Shown here: one piece after another, positions 8,872 through 16,834 of the stretch
Position numbering within the stretch: the first letter of the stretch is position 1
Layout: each line of letters begins with the position of its first letter
From: Niabella ginsenosidivorans
GTDB taxonomy: Bacteria > Bacteroidota > Bacteroidia > Chitinophagales > Chitinophagaceae
DNA: 64,000 bases
Reading direction: 5' to 3'
Assembly (NCBI RefSeq): GCF_001654455.1
Contig: NZ_CP015772.1
Span: 2,480,001 to 2,544,000, forward strand
The notes under the pieces: model-generated
Database searches by the model: none
What the model was told of the DNA's origin: nothing
The model's input: only the letters and a program-made list of their open reading frames with translations
Program-made: the position numbers and the translations under genes

Positions 8872-9759
8872 ATGAAATTTGGAAAAGTCGCACACCCGGA
8901 AACCATTGATTTTACGCTGCCAAAAGATAACCCTGAAACTTCCAGGGTTTTGGGCCTGGCAAAGAAAACAGACTTTGAAGTTGCGGTTGGCTGTGCCAAA
9001 TGGAACCGTACAGATCTGAAAGGTTTTTATCCAAAGGGAACCAAAGATGAACTGGCTTATTATGCCACGCAGTTTAATTGCATTGAACTGAACGCTACGT
9101 TTTATAAAATGCCGGATTGGAAACAGGTTAAGACCTGGAAGGATAAAACACCGCCCGGTTTTAAATTCTTTCCAAAACTTACCAATACGATCAGCCATTA
9201 CAAACGCCTGACAGATGTACAGCCTGAAGTAGAGGAATTCTGCAACGCGATCAGCAATTTTGATGACCGCCTGGGTATGGCCTTTTTACAGCTGCATGAT
9301 AATTTCAAACCCAGGGATTTTGACCGGCTTGAAAAAATGCTGACCCATTTTCCCAAAGAGATTCCATTGGCTGTGGAAGTAAGAAATGAAGAATGGTTTG
9401 CTGATAAAACAATCTTAAAAAAATATACCCGACTGTTAGAAGAGCTGGGCAGGACCAATATTATTGTGGATACGGCAGGCCGCCGGGATCTGCTGCATAT
9501 GCGGCTTACAGGCCCTGTAGCTTTTATCCGCTATGTAGGCGCCAATCACCCCTCCGATGTTGACCGGCTAAATGACTGGATACCGCGTATTAAAAAATGG
9601 CGGAAGCAGGGACTCCAGAAATTATATTTTTTTGTGCACCAGAATGTAGAGCTGGAATCCCCGTTGCTGGCCGCGCACTTTATTCGCTCGGTCAATAAAA
9701 CTTTCGGCCTTTCATTAAAAATACCGGATAAGGCCAACGAACAGGGATCGTTGTTTTAA
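8872..9759 (+). CDS. DUF72 domain-containing protein (YecE-like)
   Basis: 295 residues. The family is recognised from VAVGCAKWNRTDLKGFYP, YYATQFNCIELNATFYKMP, FKFFPKLTNTISHYKRL, the segment AFLQLHDNF, PLAVEVRNEEWF and the C-terminal RKQGLQKLYFFVHQN. DUF72 proteins adopt a TIM-barrel fold, and their reaction is not known. The ATG begins three bases after the stop of the broken PD40 gene, so the two probably shared a transcript. It is convergent with the TrpB2 gene, eight bases away. Confidence 0.93.
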   Translation: MKFGKVAHPETIDFTLPKDNPETSRVLGLAKKTDFEVAVGCAKWNRTDLKGFYPKGTKDELAYYATQFNCIELNATFYKMPDWKQVKTWKDKTPPGFKFFPKLTNTISHYKRLTDVQPEVEEFCNAISNFDDRLGMAFLQLHDNFKPRDFDRLEKMLTHFPKEIPLAVEVRNEEWFADKTILKKYTRLLEELGRTNIIVDTAGRRDLLHMRLTGPVAFIRYVGANHPSDVDRLNDWIPRIKKWRKQGLQKLYFFVHQNVELESPLLAAHFIRSVNKTFGLSLKIPDKANEQGSLF

Positions 9760-9767
9760 GCCTTTCT

Positions 9768-11126
9768 TTACTGCGGCTGTAATGCCTCGATCTCTTTAAT
9801 AGCGCCGGTCAGCTCTTCATCCGTAAAAGAGTGGTTTTGCAGTTTGCCGTCAAAATAATCCTGGTAGGCTGCCATGTCTACAAACCCATGTCCGCATAAA
9901 TTAAAAAGAATGGTTTTGCTGATCCCTTCTTCTTTTGCTTTATTCACTTCGCGCAGTACCTGGGCAATACCGTGGTTGGCTTCCGGTGCAGGCACAATGC
10001 CTTCTGTTTTTGCAAACAATACCCCTGCTTCAAAACATTCCAGTTGCTGAATGGCACTTGCCTCAATCAAATCATCTTTCAATAACTGACTACATAGAAC
10101 ACTGGCTCCATGATAACGCAGGCCACCTGCGTGTATAGCTGCAGGTGTAAAGGTGTGGCCCAGGGTATACATAGGCAGCAGCGGCGTATAGCCCTGTGTG
10201 TCGCCAAAATCATACATAAATTTCCCCTTGGTTAATTTTGGACAGGAAGCTGGTTCCACTGCAATACAACGTACATTTTTACCTTCTATCTTATCTTTTA
10301 TAAAAGGGAAAGATAAACCTGCAAAATTGGAGCCGCCACCCAACGGAGCGATGATAATGTCCGGGTAATCGCCTGTATATTCCATTTGCTTTTTAGCCTC
10401 CTGCCCAATAATGGTCTGATGCAGCAATACATGGTTCAGTACAGAACCCAGGGAATACTTGGTATTTTCATCACCGGCTGCTATTTCAATCGCCTCGGAT
10501 ATAGCCAGCCCCAGGCTTCCCGGTGTATTGGGGTTTGCTGCCAGTGCGTTCCTGCCGGCCTGGGTATTGGTGCTGGGCGATGCATAGACCTTAGCCCCAA
10601 AGGTGTTCATTAATATTTTGCGATAAGGCTTTTGATCATAGCTGATGCGCACCATGTATACCTCACAGTCGATACCAAATTGCGCGCAGGCAAAGCTTAA
10701 GGCCGTGCCCCACTGCCCTGCTCCTGTTTCAGTTATAATGCGTTTTACTCCTGCTTTTTTATTGTAGTACGCCTGTGGAATTGCGGTATTGGGTTTATGG
10801 GAACCACTGGGGCTTGTTCCTTCATATTTATAATAAATTTTACAGTCTGTCTTCAAGGCTTTTTCCAGACCCGTGGCTCTTATCAGCGGTGTCGGGCGCC
10901 AGATACGATAAGCTTCCCTTACTTCTTCAGGAATATCAATATAGCGCTCTGCTGATACTTCCTGCTGGATCAGCTCCATGGGGAACAATGGAGCCAGGTC
11001 TTCCCCGCTGATGGGTTGCCTGGTGCCCGGGTGCAAGGGCGGCAGGGGCTTATTGGGCATATCTGCCACTATGTTGTACCACTGGGCAGGCAGATCTTTC
11101 TCATTCAGCAAAATTTTCTTTTCCAT
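9768..11126 (-). CDS. trpB: TrpB2-type tryptophan synthase beta-like enzyme
   Basis: A PLP enzyme that joins indole and serine to make tryptophan. 452 residues from the ATG at 11126 (a TTG lies three codons upstream) is the long TrpB2 form, with the ~80-residue N-terminal extension absent from the TrpB1 partner of TrpA. The PLP lysine is in [14 protein letters not shown] (Lys about 111), the glutamate loop is [13 protein letters not shown], and the phosphate-binding loop is [10 protein letters not shown]. No trpA or other trp gene is nearby; TrpB2 is usually a stand-alone indole-salvage enzyme. A well-spaced promoter lies upstream. Confidence 0.93.
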   Translation of the reverse strand: MEKKILLNEKDLPAQWYNIVADMPNKPLPPLHPGTRQPISGEDLAPLFPMELIQQEVSAERYIDIPEEVREAYRIWRPTPLIRATGLEKALKTDCKIYYKYEGTSPSGSHKPNTAIPQAYYNKKAGVKRIITETGAGQWGTALSFACAQFGIDCEVYMVRISYDQKPYRKILMNTFGAKVYASPSTNTQAGRNALAANPNTPGSLGLAISEAIEIAAGDENTKYSLGSVLNHVLLHQTIIGQEAKKQMEYTGDYPDIIIAPLGGGSNFAGLSFPFIKDKIEGKNVRCIAVEPASCPKLTKGKFMYDFGDTQGYTPLLPMYTLGHTFTPAAIHAGGLRYHGASVLCSQLLKDDLIEASAIQQLECFEAGVLFAKTEGIVPAPEANHGIAQVLREVNKAKEEGISKTILFNLCGHGFVDMAAYQDYFDGKLQNHSFTDEELTGAIKEIEALQPQ

Positions 11127-11148
11127 TTCTTGCAAACTGTTTTAGAGC

Positions 11149-11179
11149 TAAATATAAAGCACTTATACTTTATAAACAA
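11149..11179 (-). promoter_or_regulatory. Promoter upstream of trpB2
   Basis: Reading the minus strand, TTG (11177-11179), then 20 bases, then TATATTTA (11149-11156). The Bacteroidota consensus is TTTG-N~19-21-TAnnTTTG, so this is one mismatch in the -7 element. The implied transcript start near 11143 leaves about 15-20 bases of leader before the ATG at 11126. Confidence 0.45.
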
Positions 11180-11235
11180 TTTATAATGAACCAGGATCAA
11201 AAATAGTAATTTAACTTCCGGTCAACGCAGACACT

Positions 11236-11365
11236 ATTGCCGTTAACTTATGGCCCGGGCCTGCAGCTCCTGAAACAAAAACAGATCCCGGAACAAGCCC
11301 GGGATGCCATTTTCAGGGTGCCCCCTAAGAATGATTGTCACTGCCTCATCCGAACTTTCGGATGA
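11236..11365 (-). repeat. Dispersed palindromic repeat, copy at 11.3 kb
   Basis: This fills much of the 343-base gene-free stretch between the trpB2 and lutA-like genes. It contains the perfect hairpin CATCCGAACTTTCGGATG (11347-11364), the hairpin ATCCCGGaacaagCCCGGGAT (11284-11304), and on the minus strand GGCACCCTGAA and TTTGTTTCAGG-CTGCAG strings. The same pieces recur around 53.6 kb (hairpin ATCCGAACATTCGGAT; TTGTTTCAGGGTCTGCAG) and 54.3 kb (GGCACCCTGAACGC). Such GTCATCC-type elements are scattered through intergenic DNA of many Bacteroidota. No coding function is proposed for frames that cross it. Confidence 0.55.
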
Positions 11366-11469
11366 TTTTGTTTTTACAAATGGAAAACTCAATATGACAA
11401 TTAAGGGGCCTTTGGTCAGCGCCAAAAATGTGACGTATAATGCGTGCTTCCTTATTGAAAGCAATACTT

Positions 11470-12189
11470 CTACCACCCGCTTGCCAGCACATCTGCCAGG
11501 TGCATGGTTTTGATGGGATATTTTTTATTATCTATATAGCCCTGCAGATGCATCAGACAGGAAAGGTCGGTGCTGATGAGGTATTCAGCACCTGTGGCAA
11601 GAGCATTTTCTACTTTCTGCTCTCCCATATTTATAGATATTCCGGGAAATTTTACGGCAAAAGTACCTCCAAACCCGCAGCAGGTCTCTACATCGTTCAT
11701 TTCATTCAATATCAGTCCGCGGACGTTGGCAAGCAGGGTTCTTGGCTCCGCTTTTATTTTGCATTCACGCAGGCCGGCGCAGCTGTCGTGATAGGTGGCA
11801 TTCCCTTTTAGTGCAGCACCGGTATCCGTTACCTGTAATATATTAATCAGGAACTCAGAAAACTCAAAGATCTTTGCTCCCAGCGCTTTTACTTCATTAT
11901 GCAGGGATGAATTATCAAACAATGTCGGGTAATAATTACGTACAAAGCCCACGCAGCTTGCACTGGGCGCTACCACATAACCGGCACCACTGAAGTCGTT
12001 TAAGAATTTGGTACAAACCGCCTTTGATTCTTCCCGGAAACCGGCATTAAAAGCGGGCTGACCGCAACAGGTCTGGTTGGTATTATAAGCAACCGTACAT
12101 CCGAACTTTTCCAGCACCTTTACCATATTAAACCCGGTTTGGGGATAAAGCTGATCTACAAAGCAGGGTATGAATAATTGTACGTTCAT
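11470..12189 (-). CDS. LutA/YkgE-like Fe-S oxidoreductase subunit (two CCG domains)
   Basis: 239 residues, the usual length of LutA, the cysteine-rich subunit of the LutABC L-lactate oxidase. Two CCG-type Fe-S motifs are visible: NTNQTCCGQPAFNAGF with an earlier FIPCFVDQLYPQ, and YHDSCAGLRECKI with DVETCCGFGGTFAVKFP. LutB and LutC are absent here, so the subunit is an orphan in this window; partners must lie elsewhere or the protein works alone. It begins one base after the stop of an upstream lipoprotein gene on the same strand, so the two are translationally coupled. Confidence 0.9.
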   Translation of the reverse strand: MNVQLFIPCFVDQLYPQTGFNMVKVLEKFGCTVAYNTNQTCCGQPAFNAGFREESKAVCTKFLNDFSGAGYVVAPSASCVGFVRNYYPTLFDNSSLHNEVKALGAKIFEFSEFLINILQVTDTGAALKGNATYHDSCAGLRECKIKAEPRTLLANVRGLILNEMNDVETCCGFGGTFAVKFPGISINMGEQKVENALATGAEYLISTDLSCLMHLQGYIDNKKYPIKTMHLADVLASGW

Positions 12190-12190
12190 G

Positions 12191-12634
12191 TTACTTTTTC
12201 TGTGCTTTTTGATATTCTTCTATCGTCATTTCATCTCCGCTAACGGGTTCTGTTATTTTAATATCGAAGGTTTGCGGATCTACCGTAAAATTATAATAAG
12301 TTTCAAAATGTGCAGCATTGCCATTATACCCCGCCCTCACACGAATCCTTTTGTCACCGGCCGTATCCATTAAAAATGCAAGACCGTGTTTATGACGGCT
12401 GAACGAATCAATATATTCCTGGGTTTCTGCCACAAAAGGGATCTTTTGCAGACTGTCTGTGATCATTTTCTCTGTGATCGCTCCGGCGGGAGGCTGGGTG
12501 CTTATGGTGTCCGGATGTGCCCTTATTAAGGTAGCGGCAGTATCTGCAGGTGTTGCTGGTTTATTTCCTGTTTCGTTACAGGAAACAATCAATTGCAGAG
12601 CCAGCAATCCGGCAAAAAAATAAAAATACTTCAT
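12191..12634 (-). CDS. Hypothetical lipoprotein
   Basis: 147 residues with a lipoprotein signal (MKYFYFFAGLLALQLIVSC, lipobox Cys 19). A Pro/Thr/Ala-rich linker follows (residues 20-55), then a globular part containing FVAETQEYIDSFSRHKHG, DKRIRVRAGYNGNAAHFET and YYNFTVDPQTFDIKI. The last resembles the repeated-strand layout of small periplasmic domains, but I do not recognise a family. Its TAA is one base from the LutA-like ATG, so the two proteins are probably made together; a functional link to that redox protein is conjecture. Confidence 0.75.
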   Translation of the reverse strand: MKYFYFFAGLLALQLIVSCNETGNKPATPADTAATLIRAHPDTISTQPPAGAITEKMITDSLQKIPFVAETQEYIDSFSRHKHGLAFLMDTAGDKRIRVRAGYNGNAAHFETYYNFTVDPQTFDIKITEPVSGDEMTIEEYQKAQKK

Positions 12635-12818
12635 TCCTTTATTTTTAATGACAAGGTAATCCGTTCCTGAATAACAACTGTGTGCTGAAACGCATCCGGT
12701 GGCTGCCGGAAGGTGGTGCCTGGTTGGATGGCATCCGGAGTTCTCACCATTCTTTCTTTGCTGCTTTTATGGCAGGCAGGAGCCCCGGCAACACAACATC
12801 AGCGGATAAAACCTTTGA

Positions 12819-13295
12819 TCAGGAATTGATCATTTTAAGAGCGGTAATGGCCGCTTCCTCTCCCTTATGCCCATGAGCGCCGCCAATACGTTCCTTTGCC
12901 TGTGCCTCCGTATTTACGGTCAGCACCCCATAGATCGTTGGTATGGGCAGCATAAGATTGAGCTGCAACACTCCCTGTGTTACAAAATCGCACACATAAT
13001 CAAAATGCGGCGTATCTCCTTTTATAACGCAACCCAGGGCAATAAAAGCATCCGGAGCTTCGGAGTTTTTATTCCGTTCCCAGCAGCGCTTAATGGCGAA
13101 GGTAATTTCCACCGCACCCGGAACAATCAATGTCTGGTGCTTCACTCCGTATTGCTTAAAAACAGCTATACATCCGGCTTCCAGCTCATTAACGATAGCT
13201 GCGTTCCATTCCGTTTTTACTAAAACAACACAGGCATCCTTTTTCAGAATGCCCGCGTTCATATTATACAGATCACTGTTTCCCTGTGTTGCCAT
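12819..13295 (-). CDS. ribH: 6,7-dimethyl-8-ribityllumazine synthase
   Basis: Condenses 5-amino-6-ribitylamino-uracil with 3,4-dihydroxy-2-butanone 4-phosphate in riboflavin synthesis. 158 residues. Conserved features: VKTEWNAAIVNELEAG (W/N substrate loop), PGAVEITFAIKR, GCVIKGDTPHFDYVC with the catalytic His, PTIYGVLTVNTEAQAKER and GGAHGHKGEEAA (the usual GxxxNKG site with His for Asn). Its ATG overlaps the TPR gene stop by one base (TAATG), a coupled pair commonly seen in Bacteroidota. No FMN riboswitch-like structure was seen upstream of the pair, and no other rib genes are in the window. Confidence 0.96.
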   Translation of the reverse strand: MATQGNSDLYNMNAGILKKDACVVLVKTEWNAAIVNELEAGCIAVFKQYGVKHQTLIVPGAVEITFAIKRCWERNKNSEAPDAFIALGCVIKGDTPHFDYVCDFVTQGVLQLNLMLPIPTIYGVLTVNTEAQAKERIGGAHGHKGEEAAITALKMINS

Positions 13296-13993
13296 TAGTT
13301 TACATTATAAACGCCTAGCTGCGCTAAATATTTATCAGCATCAAATCCCTGCTGCGTACGCGGATATTTTTCTTTCAACTGCGTATAAAGGTCTATTGCC
13401 TCTTTTTTATTGTTCAATACATGTTGGGCCAGGTATGCCGCGCTGAACAGGGCATCTGCCGAAGCCGTTGCATCATCTTCAAAGGTCGTAGCTGCCTTTT
13501 TGTAATTTTCCAAAGCCTTTGCACCATTGCCCATATCGCCATAAGCATCGCCCAGCAATTTATAGGCACGTTGCTGTACCGGTTTGGAACCGGTCTTAAA
13601 CTCACTCAGATATTTCACCGCTTTATCATTCTGATTCAGCTTAATATAACAGACCCCTGCATAAAAATTTGCCAGATTCCCGGTTGGTGTACCGCTGTAT
13701 CTGCCTGCGATTGCTACAAAACCTGGATTTACACCATCGCCGTTCAGAGCCAGGTTAAAGGAGTCTTTTGCAAAATATTCCTGGGCCTTAAAACTTCTGT
13801 CCAAAGCTTCTTCTATCTTTGGCCGCTGCACAAAGGATTTATAGAGCATAAACCCTGCAACAAAAAGAACAACCGCACCCAATACGATGCTTAATTTCTT
13901 ACCGTTCTTTAACCAGAAAACCCTGAGATTATCCACTGCGTTTGAACCTGTATTATGCTCATTTACAGTTTCATTATTACGCTTATCTGTCAT
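13295..13993 (-). CDS. Membrane-anchored tetratricopeptide repeat protein
   Basis: 232 residues. A short polar N-terminus is followed by one transmembrane helix (KLSIVLGAVVLFVAGFMLY, residues ~33-51) and TPR-like helices: LANFYAGVCYIKLNQNDKAV, RAYKLLGDAYGDMGNGAKAL and ALFSAAYLAQHVLNNKKEAI. This architecture resembles YfgM-type or TPR_21 proteins that scaffold envelope complexes. Its stop overlaps the ribH start. Its role with ribH is unclear; the pairing may only reflect conserved gene order. Confidence 0.88.
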   Translation of the reverse strand: MTDKRNNETVNEHNTGSNAVDNLRVFWLKNGKKLSIVLGAVVLFVAGFMLYKSFVQRPKIEEALDRSFKAQEYFAKDSFNLALNGDGVNPGFVAIAGRYSGTPTGNLANFYAGVCYIKLNQNDKAVKYLSEFKTGSKPVQQRAYKLLGDAYGDMGNGAKALENYKKAATTFEDDATASADALFSAAYLAQHVLNNKKEAIDLYTQLKEKYPRTQQGFDADKYLAQLGVYNVN

Positions 13994-14018
13994 TTAATGT
14001 AAATATTTATTTGTTTTT

Positions 14019-15014
14019 TTAATCTGTTATAAAAGGATAATGCTCATCTACGTATACATCTTTCAGCACCTCATCATCGTTAGGGAAAGGACTTTCTTCT
14101 GCAAATTTTACGGAAGCGGCTACCACTTCATCACAGCGGGTATCAATTTCCCTGATCTGGGCCTCGGTGGCAGTCTTACTATCCAGGATCGTTTTTCTTA
14201 ACTGGTTAATAGGGTCCTTTGCTTTATATTCATCTACTTCTTCTTTCGTTCTGTATTTCTGCGGATCGCTGATTGAGTGGCCTTTATACCGATAAGTTTT
14301 AATTTCCAATAAGGTAGGGCCGCCTTTTTCCCGTGCCCTTTTTACCGCTTTTGCTACTGCTTCATGAACGGTTTCAGGGTCCATACCATCCACCATTTCA
14401 GAGGGCATATCATAAGCAGCGCCTAATTTATAGATATCATGGATATTGGAAGTGCGCTCTACTGAAGTGCCCATTGCGTAATTATTGTTCTCGCAAATGT
14501 AAATGACCGGCAGCTTCCACAGCATGGCCAGGTTAAAGGACTCATGCAGGATTCCCTGGCGGGCAGCGCCATCTCCAAAAAAGCAAAGCACTACATTTTC
14601 AGTACCTTTATAGTGTTCAGCAAAAGCAAGACCTGTTCCAACACCTATCTGGGCGCCTACAATACCATGGCCGCCATAGAAATGCTGCTCCTTGCCAAAA
14701 AAGTGCATACTGCCCCCCTTTCCCTTTGCACAGCCGGTAGCCTTACCATATAATTCGGCCATACAGCTATCTACAGAAACTCCTTTTGAGATGGCTAAAC
14801 CATGATCACGATAACCCGTAATAAAAATATCTTCCGGTTTTGTGGCGGTCATACACCCTGCGGCAATGGCTTCCTGGCCTACATAAGCATGAAAAAAACC
14901 ACGGATCTTCCCTTCCATTTTATACTTTTCCTCAGCCGTAAGCTCAAACGTGCGGATGAGCTGCATCAATTCATACCAGTACAGGTAGGTTTCTTTTGAA
15001 AATTTTGTTGCCAC
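14019..15014 (-). CDS. pdhA: Pyruvate dehydrogenase E1 component, alpha subunit
   Basis: With PdhB forms the thiamine diphosphate-dependent E1 heterotetramer that decarboxylates pyruvate and acetylates E2. The frame runs up to a TTG at 15035, but I choose the GTG at 15014 (331 residues, beginning MATKFSKETYLYWYELM). That is the usual Bacteroidota N-terminus, and the upstream TTG overlaps the promoter -7 element. The ThDP motif is FFGDGAARQGILHESFN ... CENNNYAMGTS (GDG-x~25-NN). The phosphorylation-loop region RYKGHSISDPQKYR is also intact. Its partner pdhB is at 56.7 kb on the other strand. Confidence 0.95.
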   Translation of the reverse strand: MATKFSKETYLYWYELMQLIRTFELTAEEKYKMEGKIRGFFHAYVGQEAIAAGCMTATKPEDIFITGYRDHGLAISKGVSVDSCMAELYGKATGCAKGKGGSMHFFGKEQHFYGGHGIVGAQIGVGTGLAFAEHYKGTENVVLCFFGDGAARQGILHESFNLAMLWKLPVIYICENNNYAMGTSVERTSNIHDIYKLGAAYDMPSEMVDGMDPETVHEAVAKAVKRAREKGGPTLLEIKTYRYKGHSISDPQKYRTKEEVDEYKAKDPINQLRKTILDSKTATEAQIREIDTRCDEVVAASVKFAEESPFPNDDEVLKDVYVDEHYPFITD

Positions 15015-15032
15015 GTCTAAAATTTTGAGTAG

Positions 15033-15040
15033 CAAATGTA
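15033..15040 (-). promoter_or_regulatory. -7 promoter element of pdhA
   Basis: On the minus strand this is TACATTTG, a perfect match to the Bacteroidota -7 consensus TAnnTTTG. It sits 19 bases upstream of the GTG at 15014, giving a leader of roughly 10-14 bases. No TTG is found at the expected -33 distance. Because it overlaps the alternative TTG start, it supports the GTG. Confidence 0.5.
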
Positions 15041-15241
15041 AGGGAAAAATTCTGATTTATACCCTTTTAACCTGCCTGCCCGATTGAATTTATATACATT
15101 TTTTGTACTGCCTCCTGCGCGCAGCAACCATAGGCCGCACCGGCCTTCTTTCAGCCTGCTGTTCATCCGGTTATCGGCGCCCTGCATCAGGAACTTACCA
15201 GGTTACTTTTAGCAGCAACCTGTATTAAAAACTACAGATTG

Positions 15242-15421
15242 ATGAGCTCCTCCCTAAAATATGTTCTGGTCCAACTGGGAATTTTACTCCTCCCGCCGGC
15301 TGTTTACCTGATCCTGTTTGAAATGACCCCGCCGCAGGCAACACCGGATGATCATTATGTAGACAGTGGCTTAAGAGCAATGATCCTTGTTTTTATGTGG
15401 TTTGTTATATGGCAGGATTAA
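15242..15421 (+). CDS. Small membrane protein (possible 5' part of a frameshifted gene)
   Basis: 59 residues from the ATG at 15242. Two hydrophobic segments (YVLVQLGILLLPPAVYLILF and AMILVFMWFVIW) suggest an inner-membrane hairpin with a short acidic loop (TPDDHYVDSG). I recognise no family. It overlaps the next small frame by 13 bases. If one G were missing near 15413-15417, the two would join into a single ~102-residue protein with three membrane segments, which looks more natural (WQ-GLRIARWIGHYRQQGDR). Confidence 0.45.
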   Translation: MSSSLKYVLVQLGILLLPPAVYLILFEMTPPQATPDDHYVDSGLRAMILVFMWFVIWQD

Positions 15422-15540
15422 GAATTGCCCGATGGATTGGGCACTACCGGCAACAGGGTGACCGCTGGTGGATGGATCTGTTGCTGCTCTTTATGATAGG
15501 TGTACCTGTATTGATTGCCAGGCTGATGTTCCTGCATTAA
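15409..15540 (+). CDS. Small membrane protein (possible 3' part of a frameshifted gene)
   Basis: 43 residues from the ATG at 15409: a basic, aromatic stretch (MAGLRIARWIGHYRQQGDRW) and one transmembrane helix (MDLLLLFMIGVPVLIARLMF). It has no evident ribosome-binding site of its own and starts inside the preceding frame, so it may be translationally coupled or, as I think more likely, the C-terminal part of the same gene after a one-base deletion. Confidence 0.4.
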   Translation: MAGLRIARWIGHYRQQGDRWWMDLLLLFMIGVPVLIARLMFLH

Positions 15541-15614
15541 AAGTGGGTGGTTATTTGTTAGCTGCTTAAACAATTTACAAAACCCGGAAAAATACCGGCA
15601 ATTATAAAAACCAT

Positions 15615-15647
15615 AAACACTTAACTTAGCGCTTTTATTAAGTGTTT
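15615..15647. promoter_or_regulatory. 10-base inverted repeat upstream of recF
   Basis: AAACACTTAA (15615-15624) and TTAAGTGTTT (15638-15647) are perfect reverse complements separated by 13 bases. The second arm is followed by GGGTGC, not a T-run, so this is not a standard terminator for the small genes upstream. It lies 50 bases before the recF start, a plausible position for a regulator site or an mRNA hairpin. Confidence 0.45.
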
Positions 15648-15696
15648 GGGTGCAGTATCAATCAGATCCATATAATTATCAATCACTTATCGATTA

Positions 15697-16779
15697 TTGC
15701 TTTCAATAGACTCCATATCGCTCCTGCAGTTTAAGAACTATACCAACAGGAACTTTGCTTTTCCAAAGAAGGTAGTGGCCATCTGCGGCAAGAACGGGGT
15801 TGGTAAAACCAACATCCTGGATGCGATCCATTACCTCTGTTTTACCCGCGGCTATTTCAGCAAAACGGATGCGGTAAACGTACAGCAGGGAGCCAGCGGG
15901 TTCCGCATTGAAGGCCGGTTTTTATTAAACGTTGCTGAGGAAAAAGCCGTTTGCATCCTGCGGGAAAACGGGAAGAAAGAGTTCTCTGTTAACGGGGAGC
16001 CCTATGATAAATTCTCAAAGCATATCGGCCGTTATCCCTGCGTGGTCATTGCCCCGGATGATGCCGTGCTGATCACAGGCGGCAGCGAGGAACGAAGGAA
16101 TTTTATGGATGCCCTGCTCTCCCAGCTGGATCCTGAATACCTGAAGCAACTGATCCTCTATAATAAAATTTTACAGCAACGTAACAGCCTTCTTAAAACG
16201 GCACTGGAAACAGGACCTCTTGATGAATCATTGCTATCCGTGCTGGATGAACAACTGATCCCTGCCGGTAACTTTCTTTTTACCAGGCGGCGCGATGCCC
16301 TGATCACTTTTTTACCAAAGGTCAGGCGCCTGTATACGGAAATTGCCCAACAGGAGGAACAACTTTCCCTGTTGTATGAAAGCCGGTTACTGGAAGCCCC
16401 TTTTGAAGCCATACTGCAGGCAGTGCGGCCAAAAGATAAGGCATTGGGCAGAACGACTGCCGGGATCCACAGAGATGATATCAGCATCCAGCTAGGTGAA
16501 CAGCCTTTTAAAAGCATTGCTTCACAGGGGCAGCGTAAGAGCCTTTTGTTTGCCTTAAAGATAACGGAGCTGGAAGTGCTGGCAGCTGAAAAGAAATTTA
16601 CGCCCATTCTCCTGCTGGATGATGTTTTTGAGAAACTGGATGAAGACCGGATGAGCAATCTCCTGGCCAGGGTTTGTGCTGCAGACAGCGGGCAGGTTTT
16701 TATAACAGATACCAACAGGGAACGTATTGTTCAGCATATGGAAGCGTTGCAGGCAGATTTTCACCTGATCGAATTATAA
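15697..16779 (+). CDS. recF: DNA replication and repair protein RecF
   Basis: An SMC-like ATPase that loads RecA at single-stranded gaps with RecO and RecR. 360 residues. Walker A is GKNGVGKTN (31-39), the ABC signature region is SQGQRKSLLFALK (about 279-291), and Walker B is ILLLDDVFEKLDEDR (about 306-320). The start is a TTG: the frame is closed by a TAA at 15673-15675 and contains no ATG before the conserved ISLLQFKNY motif. No dnaA, dnaN or gyrB is adjacent; in Bacteroidota recF is usually away from the origin. Convergent with the GH3 gene. Confidence 0.95.
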   Translation: MLSIDSISLLQFKNYTNRNFAFPKKVVAICGKNGVGKTNILDAIHYLCFTRGYFSKTDAVNVQQGASGFRIEGRFLLNVAEEKAVCILRENGKKEFSVNGEPYDKFSKHIGRYPCVVIAPDDAVLITGGSEERRNFMDALLSQLDPEYLKQLILYNKILQQRNSLLKTALETGPLDESLLSVLDEQLIPAGNFLFTRRRDALITFLPKVRRLYTEIAQQEEQLSLLYESRLLEAPFEAILQAVRPKDKALGRTTAGIHRDDISIQLGEQPFKSIASQGQRKSLLFALKITELEVLAAEKKFTPILLLDDVFEKLDEDRMSNLLARVCAADSGQVFITDTNRERIVQHMEALQADFHLIEL

Positions 16780-16834
16780 ATGGGTCTGTTGGCAACAGAT
16801 CCGGGCTGTGAAAAAAATCGCTCCCTATCTCTTA

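Noticed and set aside
11137-11150. GTTTTAGAGCTA, the opening of the Streptococcus type II CRISPR repeat
   Set aside because: Single occurrence, no repeats or spacers, no cas genes; chance match upstream of trpB2.
11243-11476. 77-codon minus-strand frame between lutA-like and trpB2 genes
   Set aside because: Crosses the repeat hairpins; no recognisable domain or start signal.
16158-16715. 185-codon minus-strand frame inside recF
   Set aside because: Antisense shadow of a well-conserved gene, serine/leucine-rich low-information translation.
16780-16834. Terminator between recF and GH3 (TCTGTT-GGC-AACAGA)
   Set aside because: Stem short, no T-run on either strand.
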